Below are positions 18,384-26,815 of a stretch of DNA of 64,000 nt, one piece after another. Source of the stretch: CAWKGV01 sp963849305. GTDB taxonomy: Bacteria > Pseudomonadota > Alphaproteobacteria > Acetobacterales > Acetobacteraceae. Made by a program: the position numbers and the translations under genes. The notes below the pieces were generated by a model that was not told the origin of the DNA, made no database searches, and saw only the letters and a list, made by a program, of their open reading frames with translations. The stretch's first letter is position 1, and each line of letters begins with the position of its first letter. Where the stretch lies: assembly GCA_963849305.1 (NCBI GenBank), contig CAWKGV010000002.1:1-64000 (forward strand), in the 5' to 3' direction.

Positions 18384-18446
18384 ATGAAGACCGATCTGGA
18401 ACTTCGTCAAGACGTCGAGAGAGAACTCGCCTGGGATCCTACAGTT
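18384..18446 (+). pseudogene. BON-domain gene remnant (first 20 codons)
   Basis: MKTDLELRQDVERELAWDPT matches the start of BON proteins; compare MSNKELQQSVHDELEWDPS at 10887. It has its own ribosome site (AGGAG, 5 bases before ATG). After about codon 20 the sequence leaves the family. It marks the right edge of the stress island. Confidence 0.7.
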
Positions 18447-18604
18447 GGATTCAGCCAATCGGTACTAAGTTTGACGCCGAGGGCGCATGGACGCTCCGGC
18501 TCCACTCCGGCGAGTATTCGCTCGCCGAGGTCGAAATCCGGATCCCGGCTCCGCACCGACTAGGGAATCCCTGGCGCGCAGTATCCCAGCAGAAGAGTTT
18601 CTGA
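18441..18604 (+). pseudogene. Orphan C-terminal coding fragment joined to the BON remnant
   Basis: In a different frame from the BON start, codons from 18441 to the TGA at 18602 read SWIQPIGTKFDAEGAWTLRL, HSGEYSLAEVEIRIPAPHRL, GNPWRAVSQQKSF. Codon bias and composition look like real coding sequence, but I do not recognise the family and there is no start. It is probably the tail of a core gene interrupted when the island inserted or was trimmed. Confidence 0.45.
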
Positions 18605-18615
18605 GCATCTGAACC

Positions 18616-19134
18616 TCACAGAGCTTCCGCGGATCGCACCTCCGCTTCGGCCTGCCCAAGCAGGTCCGCGAGATCCAGCCGGCGGGTGAACATCGCCAGT
18701 TGCCCGTCGGGCGTGCGCGGCCAGGTCTCCTTCGGCCGGTCCCAATACAGCTCCACGCCGTTCTGGTCGGGATCGCGCAGATAGAGCGCCTCGCTGACGC
18801 CGTGGTCGGCGGCGCCGTCCAGGGGGGTGTTCGCCGCCATGACGCGGCGCAGGGCATCGGCCAGGGCGGCCCGCGTCGGATACAGGATCGCCAGATGATA
18901 GAGCCCAGTCGCCCCCGCTGCCGGGGGCGTGCCGCCCAGGCTTTCCCAGGTGTTGATAGCGATGTGGTGATGATAGCCGCCGGCCGACAAGAAGGCCGCC
19001 TCCGAACCGTATTTCTGAGTCAGTTCGAAACCGAGCACGCCCTGATAGAACGCGAGCGAACGGGCCAGATCGGCGACCTTCAGGTGAACGTGGCCGATGC
19101 GCACGTTGCGGTCGATCGGACGATGGGCTGTCAT
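18616..19134 (-). CDS. VOC (glyoxalase / extradiol dioxygenase-like) family protein
   Basis: 172 residues with the beta-alpha-beta3 VOC start IGHVHLKVADLARSLAFYQG, then GFELTQKYGSEAAFLSAGGY with HHHIAINTW, and YLRDPDQNGVELYWDRP with the third metal residue (Glu). The metal ligands would be His of GHVHLKV, His of GYHHHI or GLYHLA, and Glu of GVELYW. It resembles CatE-type single-subunit dioxygenase-like proteins, but the substrate cannot be deduced. ATG at 19132-19134. It is divergent from the lipase-like gene, with about 70 bases between. Confidence 0.85.
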   Translation of the reverse strand: MTAHRPIDRNVRIGHVHLKVADLARSLAFYQGVLGFELTQKYGSEAAFLSAGGYHHHIAINTWESLGGTPPAAGATGLYHLAILYPTRAALADALRRVMAANTPLDGAADHGVSEALYLRDPDQNGVELYWDRPKETWPRTPDGQLAMFTRRLDLADLLGQAEAEVRSAEAL

Positions 19135-19206
19135 GCTTGCTACCTCTGAACAAAGCGGGGCGTTCGGATAGAATGGCGCCCCGAACCGCCGGGAGCAATT
19201 TTCGGG

Positions 19207-20433
19207 ATGCGCCTATGCCTCGCCGCGACGTTCGCCGTTGCGCTATCGACGAGCATCGCGCAAGCCGCGCGCGTGCCCGCGCCGGACCCGCTGCAAGGCG
19301 ACGGGCGCGTCTCGCCGTTCTACACCTGGACCGGCGACATCCCCGACCAGCCCGGACGGATGCTGCGCACTGAACCGCTGGAGCCCACCCTCGGGCAGGC
19401 GAGGGCCGGGCAGCAGTTCCGCATCCTCTACAGCTCGACCGACGGGATGGACGGCAAGACCCCGGTCGTCGTGTCGGGCGCGTTCTTCGAGCCGACGGGC
19501 ACCCCGCCCGCCGGCGGTTGGCCGCTAATCGCTTGGGCGCACGGCACCACAGGCATGGCGGATATTTGCGCGCCCTCGTGGGAGGCGCGGTCCTATCGCG
19601 ACGTTCGCTACCTCAACACCTGGCTCGGGCAGGGCTACGCGGTCGTCGCGACCGATTATCAGGGGCTCGGCACGCCCGGCCCGCACCCGTATCTCGCGGT
19701 ACGACCCGAGGCATACAGCGTGCTCGATAGCGCGCGCGCCGTGCTGCACGGATTTCATGAGGTCGCGAACCGGATCGTCATTGTCGGGCAGTCGCAGGGC
19801 GCGGGCGCCGCGTTCGCCACCGCCGGCTTCGCGCCCGGCTACGCGCCCGACCTCGACATCCGCGGCAGCGTGGCCACCGGTATCCCGTATTTGACGCCGG
19901 ATATCCTGCGCGCGCCGCCCCCGCGCTCGCCCGAGCCGGAGCGCCCGGATCGGACGGTCGCCTACGAGCTTTATATCGGGCTCATGGCGCAGCAGAGTCA
20001 TCCCTCGTTACGGGCAAGGGATTTGTTTGCGGCACGCGCCGTGCCCGTGTCCGAGTTGGCACGCACCGCTTGCCTGCCGTCGCTCTTCGGGGACGTGCTG
20101 AGCGCCGGGCTGAACTGGGAGAACGCGTTCAACACGCCCGGGTATCTCGCGGCGTTCGCATCCGTTTTGCCCGCGATGGAATACCCCACTTTGAAACTAC
20201 GCCAGCCGATCTTCATCGGCACCGGCGAACAAGACCACGACGTGCGACCGGCGAGGCAGCTCGCGCTGGTCAAGAACGCTTGCGCCGCCGGCTCGGTCGT
20301 GGAGGCGCATCTCTACGCCGGGCTCAATCACAGCGAGACGGTGAACGCCTCACTGAAGGATTCACTCCCCTTCGTTCGAAAGGTGCTGGCCGGCGAACCG
20401 GTCGCTCCGGTCTGCGAGCCCAAGGCGGAGTGA
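19207..20433 (+). CDS. Secreted lipase-like alpha/beta hydrolase
   Basis: 408 residues. A signal peptide (MRLCLAATFAVALSTSIAQA, cut after AQA) leads to a hydrolase with LIAWAHGTTGMADICAPSW (oxyanion region), VVATDYQGLGTPGPHPYL, the nucleophile elbow VGQSQGAG, and an acid/His end (GTGEQDHDV, YAGLNHSET). The pattern matches the secretory lipase family (PF03583 type), which cleaves acyl esters outside the cytoplasm. The substrate is unknown. It stands alone. Confidence 0.85.
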   Translation: MRLCLAATFAVALSTSIAQAARVPAPDPLQGDGRVSPFYTWTGDIPDQPGRMLRTEPLEPTLGQARAGQQFRILYSSTDGMDGKTPVVVSGAFFEPTGTPPAGGWPLIAWAHGTTGMADICAPSWEARSYRDVRYLNTWLGQGYAVVATDYQGLGTPGPHPYLAVRPEAYSVLDSARAVLHGFHEVANRIVIVGQSQGAGAAFATAGFAPGYAPDLDIRGSVATGIPYLTPDILRAPPPRSPEPERPDRTVAYELYIGLMAQQSHPSLRARDLFAARAVPVSELARTACLPSLFGDVLSAGLNWENAFNTPGYLAAFASVLPAMEYPTLKLRQPIFIGTGEQDHDVRPARQLALVKNACAAGSVVEAHLYAGLNHSETVNASLKDSLPFVRKVLAGEPVAPVCEPKAE

Positions 20434-20460
20434 CGTTTCGGCTGCCGAGCGGCGAGGTCC

Positions 20461-23394
20461 TCATCGTCCCCAGACCAGCGATCCCGGATGCCGGTCCAAG
20501 TAGTTGGCGAGCTCCCGGACCGAGCGCACCGCCTCGGTTGTTTCCGACACGAGTCGTTCCAGGCTTTGGTTCGTCTCGGAATTGGCGCCGTAGCCGGCTT
20601 GCACGGACGCGAGCAGCCGGTCCGCCCGTAGCAGCGTCGTCCGCAACTGCCGAGATAATTCCGGCAACTGGCTCGCGACCGGCCTCAGATCGCTGTTCGC
20701 CGTCGCAGCCAGTTCGTGCAGCGAGGCTAGCAGATCGTCGGCATTGGCTCCGAGCTGGTCGAGCGGGATGCTGTTCAGCTTGCTGACGATCTCGCCGAGC
20801 GAATTGGTGAGGTCTTGCAACCCGCCGCCCTGGCTCGGCCACACGATCAGACCGCCCTCGGTGCCCACGTTGGCCGCTCGCGCGTCCGGCACCATGTCGA
20901 GCCCGATCACCTCTTGCCCGGTCAGCAGGTTGCCGGTGTCAACGCGTGCCCGCATCCCGAGACCCACCAGCTCTCGCGTGACTTGCAGCGGATCCGTGCG
21001 CGGAACCTCGCCGGCGCTGAACACGCGCCGAGGCTGGATATCGAAGGTCACGCGCACCCGCGGCTGGCCGGTCTTCGGATCGAGTTGGAGCCGCGTGCCG
21101 GTGACGGTCCCAACCCTGATGCCGTAGAGCCGCACGGCCGACCCCGGTTGAAGTCCGGCGACCGACTGATGGAAATAGGATACATACCCGATGTTGTCGC
21201 GGAAGCCGGCGTTCTGCGCATCGTCGTAGTTCGCGTACAGATCGAAGGTGCTGCCCGGCTTCGCGGGAGGCGACTTGTCGGCGTTCTCGAAATTCGCGAA
21301 AGCGACGCCGCCGGTCAGCAACGCTTGGACGCTCTCGACCGCCACATGGATACCTTGCGGCCCGGCATTCAGCGAAAGGCCGGACACATCATAGAAGTGC
21401 GTCGCAGCGCGCACGTACTGGTCGTACGGCGCCTTGACGAAGACATGGATGATGACCGGCTTGCCCATTCCGGGCTCCTCGTAGTCCAGCAACTGACCGG
21501 CCAGGATGTCGCGGTAGAACACGGGCGCTCCGGTCTCAAGCCAGCCGAGGCTGGGTGTGCGCAGCGTGAAGGTCCGGCCGGGCTCGTCCGAGCGCACGCC
21601 GGGCGGCCGGTCGAGGCCGCGAAAGTGCCGCGTCGGCTGGCCACCTGGCAGGCCGGGGTCCATCGCAATGTAGCTGCCGGAGACCAGGGTTTGCAGGCCC
21701 GACAGATTCGTAAGGGAGAAGCGCGGCCGCACGACCCAAAACCGCGCGTGGTCGGTCAGCAACGGCGCCGCCCCTTTGCTCATGCGCACCGAGGCGGTCA
21801 CTTGCTGAAAGTCGCTGCTCAGCCGCACACCCTCGACCGTGCCGAGCGCCACCGCCTTGTGCTCCAACTTGGTCTGCCCGGCGCTCAGGCCCGCCCCGTC
21901 CTGGAACGTGATGGTGACGAGCGGTCCGCGCGAGGCGAGCGTTTGCCAGCCGAGATAGATCGCGAGGGCGGCGGCCACGATGGGGACGAGCCAAATAAGC
22001 GAGAGGCGGTTCGGTTTCTTGACGGTTGCCTCCGGCGGCTCATGCGGCGCGTCGCTCATGCGCCCAAGCGACCGACGCCAGAACTCGCCGATCGGAGCGA
22101 GGTCTTGGTCCTCCAGCGCGGCCAGGGCGGCGGCCCGGCGCCGCTCGGCGGCATCCCACATCAGGCGCGGGTCGAAACTGAACGCGGCCAGCATGGTCAG
22201 TATGACGACCGCGGCGAAGGCGACCGCACCACCATTCGGCCGAACCGTGGCGATGAAGCCCAGTTGGACCAACGCCGTCAGGATCGACACCATGAAGATG
22301 TCGATCATCGACCAACGGCCGATCACCTCAACAAAACGGTAAACCCGCGTGCGGCCCCGGAGTCGGCCGATCGACCGACGATGCACGCTGATCAGCATGG
22401 CCCCCAGCGCGACAATCTTGAACATCGGGATCGTGATGCTGGCGATGAAAACCACGATCGCGATTGGCCACCAGCCCATCGCCGCCAACTCGATCATGCC
22501 CGCGAAAATAGTGGTCGGCGACCCCCGGCCCAGATCGGTGACGGTCATCACCGGATAGGCGTACGCGCCCACGCAGCAGATCGCGGCCGCGATCAGGAGT
22601 GCCCATGTGCGGCCGAGGCTGGCGGGCTTGCGTGGCCACAGCCTCGCGCCGCAACGATTGCATGTGCCGGTGCGGTCCCGTCCCAGATGACCGAGTTTGC
22701 CGCAGCGCTGACAACCGATGGGTGGTCCCGTGCCCTCCGGCACGGCCGGCCGGGACGCGGTGCCGCGAACCTCGATCGCATGCCACACCGCCTCGGGGTC
22801 GAGCGACACATCGGCGGCGACCGTCGCCACCATCAGCCCGCCCAGCGCCCAAACCGCGGCCCCGATCTCCACGTTGGCGAGACCCACCAGGCGCGTGTAC
22901 GCGACGAAAAAGCCGACCAGGAAAACCTCGGTCATGGCCCAGGGACCGATCAGGCTGTACCACCGAAACAAAACCCGGAGCGCGTGCGGCGGGCGGGGCA
23001 GGCGCAAGCCCCCCAGGACGAGTGCCAACAGGAGCAGCTTGATCGGCGGCAGGACAATGACGAACAGCAAGACTAGGGCCGCCAGTTCCCAGAAGCCGCT
23101 CTCATTGAGCTGCGCGGGAAACGAAAGCAGCGTGGTGGCGTGCCCCAGGCCGTAAATCTCGATCGCCAGGAACTGGAGCGTGATGACGACGCCGTACAAC
23201 GCCAAGCCGGCCAGCGCGCAGGCGAGCGGACGGGTCAGCGGCTCGCGCCTGGTTCGGCGGAGCACCTGCTGGCAACGGAGACAGCGCGCGGTCGCGCCGA
23301 GGGGTAGGGCGGGAATGACCTGCAACCGTCCGCAGGACGGACAATCCCGAAGTTCGCGCTCGCTCACAAAAGTGTCGCGAGCCTGGAGCACCAA
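20461..23394 (-). CDS. PqiA-PqiB fusion: zinc-finger membrane protein joined to a triple MCE-domain protein
   Basis: 977 residues. The first 445 are PqiA: two Cys4 zinc motifs (CPSCG/CLRCQ about 18-41, CQRCG/CNRCG about 228-249), each followed by four membrane helices. From M446 the sequence restarts as PqiB: MSDAPHEP, one membrane helix (LIWLVPIVAAALAIYLGW), three MCE domains (about 485, 600 and 720) and a helical tail. PqiAB-type systems bridge the envelope and move lipid between membranes. The two are usually separate overlapping genes; here the frame is continuous through M446 (ATG at 22059). The start is unclear: TTG at 23394 or GTG at 23367 (MSERELRDCPSCG). Confidence 0.88.
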   Translation of the reverse strand: MVLQARDTFVSERELRDCPSCGRLQVIPALPLGATARCLRCQQVLRRTRREPLTRPLACALAGLALYGVVITLQFLAIEIYGLGHATTLLSFPAQLNESGFWELAALVLLFVIVLPPIKLLLLALVLGGLRLPRPPHALRVLFRWYSLIGPWAMTEVFLVGFFVAYTRLVGLANVEIGAAVWALGGLMVATVAADVSLDPEAVWHAIEVRGTASRPAVPEGTGPPIGCQRCGKLGHLGRDRTGTCNRCGARLWPRKPASLGRTWALLIAAAICCVGAYAYPVMTVTDLGRGSPTTIFAGMIELAAMGWWPIAIVVFIASITIPMFKIVALGAMLISVHRRSIGRLRGRTRVYRFVEVIGRWSMIDIFMVSILTALVQLGFIATVRPNGGAVAFAAVVILTMLAAFSFDPRLMWDAAERRRAAALAALEDQDLAPIGEFWRRSLGRMSDAPHEPPEATVKKPNRLSLIWLVPIVAAALAIYLGWQTLASRGPLVTITFQDGAGLSAGQTKLEHKAVALGTVEGVRLSSDFQQVTASVRMSKGAAPLLTDHARFWVVRPRFSLTNLSGLQTLVSGSYIAMDPGLPGGQPTRHFRGLDRPPGVRSDEPGRTFTLRTPSLGWLETGAPVFYRDILAGQLLDYEEPGMGKPVIIHVFVKAPYDQYVRAATHFYDVSGLSLNAGPQGIHVAVESVQALLTGGVAFANFENADKSPPAKPGSTFDLYANYDDAQNAGFRDNIGYVSYFHQSVAGLQPGSAVRLYGIRVGTVTGTRLQLDPKTGQPRVRVTFDIQPRRVFSAGEVPRTDPLQVTRELVGLGMRARVDTGNLLTGQEVIGLDMVPDARAANVGTEGGLIVWPSQGGGLQDLTNSLGEIVSKLNSIPLDQLGANADDLLASLHELAATANSDLRPVASQLPELSRQLRTTLLRADRLLASVQAGYGANSETNQSLERLVSETTEAVRSVRELANYLDRHPGSLVWGR

Positions 23395-23616
23395 ACCGGT
23401 TTTCGAGAACAGTCGCAGGCCTCAGGCTCGCTTTTTGGCCGAGCGGCTCCGCGCAATGGCCGCGGAGTGCGACAGGAGCGATGCACAACTTGCAACGCGA
23501 TCAGGCAGGATGCCAAATCGAGGCGCAAGTGCTTGCCAGATCGGCTGTGCAGCCATGGATCTCCTCCCCCGGGTGCCACGGGGAACGCCGCCCAGTCAGG
23601 GAGGTTCCCGAGCACG

Positions 23617-24081
23617 TCACGACCTTCCATCTGACGCCCCCGGCCTCCGCTCCGTGAAAAAACGTCGCAGCAGCGCCGCCGCCTCGGCCTCGCGCACGCC
23701 ACCCACCACCTCCGGCCGATGGTGACACGAGGCCGCGTCGAACACTTGCGCCCCATGCTCCACCCCGCCGCCTTTCGGATCGTAGGCGCCGAACACCAGC
23801 CGGCGGATGCGGAACAAGCTCGCCGCCTGCGCGCACATCGGGCAGGGCTCCAGGGTCACGACCAGATCGCACTCCGCCAACCGTGCCTCGCCGCGCACCA
23901 TGGCGGCTGCGCGCAGCGCCAGCAGCTCGGCATGTGCCGATGCATCGCGCCGAGCCTGCACCTCGTTGCCGGCGCGCGCCAGCACCGCGCCATCCGGCCC
24001 GAGCACGACCGCGCCCACCGGGACCTCGCCCCGCGCGGCGGCGGAGCGCGCTTCGGCCAGCGCCAGCTCCATCGGGGTCAT
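23617..24081 (-). CDS. tadA: tRNA-specific adenosine deaminase TadA
   Basis: 154 residues. Zinc deaminase with ASAHAELLAL (His and the proton-shuttling Glu) and LEPCPMCAQA (two Cys ligands). It converts A34 to inosine in tRNA-Arg(ACG), an essential step. GEVPVGAVVL and FGAYDPKGGGVEHG are also typical of TadA. Start at MTPMELALAEA (24079-24081); an in-frame extension of 28 codons upstream overlaps the divergent gene and is unlikely. 46 bases separate it from the amidotransferase gene. Confidence 0.95.
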   Translation of the reverse strand: MTPMELALAEARSAAARGEVPVGAVVLGPDGAVLARAGNEVQARRDASAHAELLALRAAAMVRGEARLAECDLVVTLEPCPMCAQAASLFRIRRLVFGAYDPKGGGVEHGAQVFDAASCHHRPEVVGGVREAEAAALLRRFFTERRPGASDGRS

Positions 24082-24127
24082 GCGCGTTCCTTGCCCGGCC
24101 ACGGCCGCACGGTCTAGCAACGCCGCC

Positions 24128-24853
24128 ATGCGCAGCACAGCACGGCGGCCGGTCATCGGCGTCACCCTCGATTCGGAGCCGCCCGGCGGCTACTCGACTT
24201 ATCCCTGGTACGCGCTCCGGCGGAACTACGCCGAGGCGATCATAGCCGCTGGCGGCCTGCCGGTCGCGCTGCCGCATGATGCCACGCTCGGCGCGGACTG
24301 GCTCGACCGGATCGACGGGCTGGTGGTCACGGGTGGCGCCTTCGATCTCGATCCGGCGCTATATGGTGAGGGCTCGCGGCATGCCACGGTGACGCTGAAG
24401 GAGGGCCGCACCGCTGCCGAGCTGGCCCTCATCGCAGGCGCGCTGGCGCGCGAGATGCCGGTGCTCGGCATCTGCGGCGGCGAGCAACTACTAGCGGTGG
24501 CGTTGGGCGGTACGCTGATCCAGCACATCCCCGACGCGCTGCCCGAGGCGTTGGAGCACGAGCAGCCCAACCCGCGCCACGAGCCTGGCCACGCGGTCGC
24601 GATCCGGCCGGGCACGGTCCTGTACCGGATCGTGGGCGCGGCCGAGATGCAGGTGAACTCCGCCCACCACCAGGCGGTGCGCGATCCCGGCTCGCGCGCG
24701 GTGGTCAACGCGGTTGCGCCGGACCAGGTGATCGAGGGAGTGGAAGACCCGAGCCGGCGGTTCTGCCTGGGCGTGCAATGGCACCCGGAGTTCCTCATCG
24801 ACCCCGGCGACCGGCGCATCTTCGACGCGCTGATCGGCGCCTGCGCCAAATGA
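24128..24853 (+). CDS. Class I glutamine amidotransferase-like hydrolase (PuuD / gamma-glutamyl-GABA hydrolase type)
   Basis: 241 residues. It has the flavour of peptidase C26: RPVIGVTLDS, then YAEAIIAAGGLPVALPHD, GLVVTGGAFDLDPALYGE, the nucleophile loop PVLGICGGEQLLAVALGG (Cys), NSAHHQAV, and the His-Glu pair in LGVQWHPEFL. Family members cleave gamma-glutamyl amide bonds. The usual GxCRGxQ loop reads GICGGEQ here, so substrate or activity may differ. Its stop overlaps the start of rluB (ATGA), so it belongs to the same transcript as rluB and rsmD. Confidence 0.85.
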   Translation: MRSTARRPVIGVTLDSEPPGGYSTYPWYALRRNYAEAIIAAGGLPVALPHDATLGADWLDRIDGLVVTGGAFDLDPALYGEGSRHATVTLKEGRTAAELALIAGALAREMPVLGICGGEQLLAVALGGTLIQHIPDALPEALEHEQPNPRHEPGHAVAIRPGTVLYRIVGAAEMQVNSAHHQAVRDPGSRAVVNAVAPDQVIEGVEDPSRRFCLGVQWHPEFLIDPGDRRIFDALIGACAK

Positions 24854-25602
24854 CCGAAGGCGAGCGCGGCGATCGGATCGCGAAATGGCTCGCCCGCGCG
24901 GGCGTGGCCAGCCGCCGCGATGCCGAGCGCCTGCTCGCCGAGAAGCGCGTGCGGCTCAACCGCGCGCCTGTGACCCATCCGGCCACTTTCGTCTTGCCCG
25001 GCGACGTTGTTCGAGTGGACGGCGCGGTGATCGACCCGCCCGGCCGCACGCGGCTATGGCGCCACCATAAGCCGGCCGGGCTGATGACCACCCATCGCGA
25101 TCCCGAGGGGCGGCCCACAGTGTTCGAGCGGCTGCCGCCCGACCTGCCGCGCGTGGTCAGCGTCGGCCGGCTTGACGTGGCAAGCGAGGGGCTGCTGCTG
25201 CTGACCAACGACGGGGCGCTTGCCCGCCGGCTGGAACTGCCCGCCACCGGCTGGATTCGGCGCTATCGGGTGCGCGTCCACGGCGTGCCTGAGCCCGCCG
25301 CGCTGGCGGCGCTTGCCAAGGGAGTGACGGTCGAAGGCGTCCGCTATGGCCCGATCGCGGCCGGGCTCGACGCGCGCAAAGGCGAGAACGCCTGGCTCAC
25401 GATCAGCATTCGCGAGGGCCGCAACCGCGAGGTGCGCCGGATCATGGCGCATCTCGGTCTGGCGGTGGCACGGCTGATCCGCGTCGCCTACGGTCCGTTC
25501 CAGCTCGGGGTACTGCCGCGCGGGGCGGTGGAAGAGGTGCCGGCGCGGGTGCTGCGCGACCAGGTGCCCGGCGCGGCCCCGGCGGTGGCGCGGCGCCATT
25601 GA
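24850..25602 (+). CDS. rluB: 23S rRNA pseudouridine synthase, RluB/RsuA family
   Basis: 250 residues. The N-terminal S4 domain (RIAKWLARAGVASRRDAERL, about 8-60) is followed by the RsuA-type catalytic domain: LWRHHKPAGLMTTHRDPEGR, VGRLDVASEGLLLLTNDG (catalytic Asp in GRLD) and EGRNREVRRIMAHLGL. It makes pseudouridine in helix 80 of 23S rRNA. Start and stop overlap the neighbours (ATGA with the amidotransferase, TGATG with rsmD), giving a tight three-gene unit. Confidence 0.93.
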   Translation: MTEGERGDRIAKWLARAGVASRRDAERLLAEKRVRLNRAPVTHPATFVLPGDVVRVDGAVIDPPGRTRLWRHHKPAGLMTTHRDPEGRPTVFERLPPDLPRVVSVGRLDVASEGLLLLTNDGALARRLELPATGWIRRYRVRVHGVPEPAALAALAKGVTVEGVRYGPIAAGLDARKGENAWLTISIREGRNREVRRIMAHLGLAVARLIRVAYGPFQLGVLPRGAVEEVPARVLRDQVPGAAPAVARRH

Positions 25603-26159
25603 TGCGCATCGTCGCCGGCGAATGGCGTGGCCGCAGGCTCGTGGCGCCGGCGGGCGAGGGCACGCGCCCGACCGCCGCCCGCCTGCGTCAGGTGCTGTTC
25701 GACATGCTGCTGCACGCGCCTTGGAGCAGCAATGGGCTGGTGGCGGGCGCGGTGGTGCTGGACGCTTTCGCCGGCACCGGCGCGCTCGGGCTGGAGGCGC
25801 TGTCGCGCGGTGCCGCCCAAACCAGCTTCATCGAACGGGACCGCGCCGCGCTCGCCGCGCTGCGTGCTAATGTCGCGTCCTGCCGAGCCGAGGCGCGCTG
25901 TCGCGTACTGCCCTCCGACGCTCTCGCGCCGCCGCCGGGCAGACCCTGTTTCCTAGTGTTCCTCGACCCGCCTTATGGGCAGGCCCTTGTGCCGCGCGCG
26001 CTCGGGGCGCTGGCCGCGGCCGGCTGGCTGGCCCCGGACGCGCTGATCGTCGCAGAGACCGGCCGGGGCGAGCCGCCGCTCACGCACGCGCCGCTAACCG
26101 AACGCACGCACGGCGCCGGCCGCCTCACAATCTGGCGCCATGCGCCGGGCGGGGCCTAA
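25602..26159 (+). CDS. rsmD: 16S rRNA (guanine966-N2)-methyltransferase RsmD
   Basis: 185 residues. SAM-dependent methyltransferase with MRIVAGEWRGRRLVAP at the start, TRPTAARLRQVLFDML, motif I VVLDAFAGTGALGLEALSRG, and the N-methylation motif DPPYG. It modifies G966 of 16S rRNA. The ATG at 25602 shares a base with the rluB stop. Confidence 0.94.
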   Translation: MRIVAGEWRGRRLVAPAGEGTRPTAARLRQVLFDMLLHAPWSSNGLVAGAVVLDAFAGTGALGLEALSRGAAQTSFIERDRAALAALRANVASCRAEARCRVLPSDALAPPPGRPCFLVFLDPPYGQALVPRALGALAAAGWLAPDALIVAETGRGEPPLTHAPLTERTHGAGRLTIWRHAPGGA

Positions 26160-26335
26160 TGCCAGCATCGGCCCGGTCGCTATTTTGGCGCACAGGTCTT
26201 GTTCCGTCGGCATGGGTCGCGGCGACGCTCGGGCGCCCCACTTGAGGCAAACCGAACGACAGGTCGCGGAAAACCGGGGCCATCGGTTCAACGTCTCCAT
26301 GCCGCAAGGAAGGAGACTGATGGAGTTGTGTTGAA

Positions 26336-26578
26336 ATGAAAACGATCGCGGTCGCCGTCGCTCTGTTCGCGGCAATCGGCAGTGGTGCCGTCCTGGCACA
26401 AGGTTCTCCTCCGGGCGGGGCTTGGAGCAGCAGTTGGCAGGGCTACATCGAGACACAGCGCGCTCAGGCGATGACCGGCCACCGAGCGCACTCGGGGGTT
26501 TCAGACCGCCGCGTGGTGACCAGGAAGGGCCAAAACTCCCTCGCCGCCACGAGCCATGGCACCAATGCTGGAGGTTGA
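26336..26578 (+). CDS. Small secreted hypothetical protein
   Basis: 80 residues. A signal peptide (MKTIAVAVALFAAIGSGAVL, cut after LAQ) leads to a short hydrophilic mature part (WSSSWQGYIETQRAQAMTGH, RRVVTRKGQ) with no known domain. AAGGAAGGAG is upstream but rather far from the ATG. It lies between rsmD and the repeat protein. Likely a small periplasmic or secreted protein; function unknown. Confidence 0.55.
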   Translation: MKTIAVAVALFAAIGSGAVLAQGSPPGGAWSSSWQGYIETQRAQAMTGHRAHSGVSDRRVVTRKGQNSLAATSHGTNAGG

Positions 26579-26815
26579 GGCGATCAGGTAATGACGCTTG
26601 AAATCAGGCGTTTACATCAGGTTGTTGCCAGTGTTGCCTAATTTAGTAACGCGGCGAACCCTGTGGAAATCTCCATTGATCCGACGGTTGCCTTCCCGAG
26701 CTTGATGTAACAGGATCGTGTACGTTCGGTATCGCCCGAGGTGTTAATATTCCGCAGTGTAAAGACGAGAGGGCTGACGGTGTCGGCCTTCGATGCAGGG
26801 GAGATATATAGAAAT

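Noticed and set aside
20815..23076. A 753-codon open frame on the plus strand
   Set aside because: It is the antisense of the PqiA-PqiB gene in high-GC DNA, rich in Arg/His/Asp with no domain, and has no ribosome site.
23395..23616. Plus-strand piece reading ARFLAERLRAMAAECDR
   Set aside because: It vaguely recalls small alphaproteobacterial helical proteins but has no start and the frame belongs to an antisense shadow.
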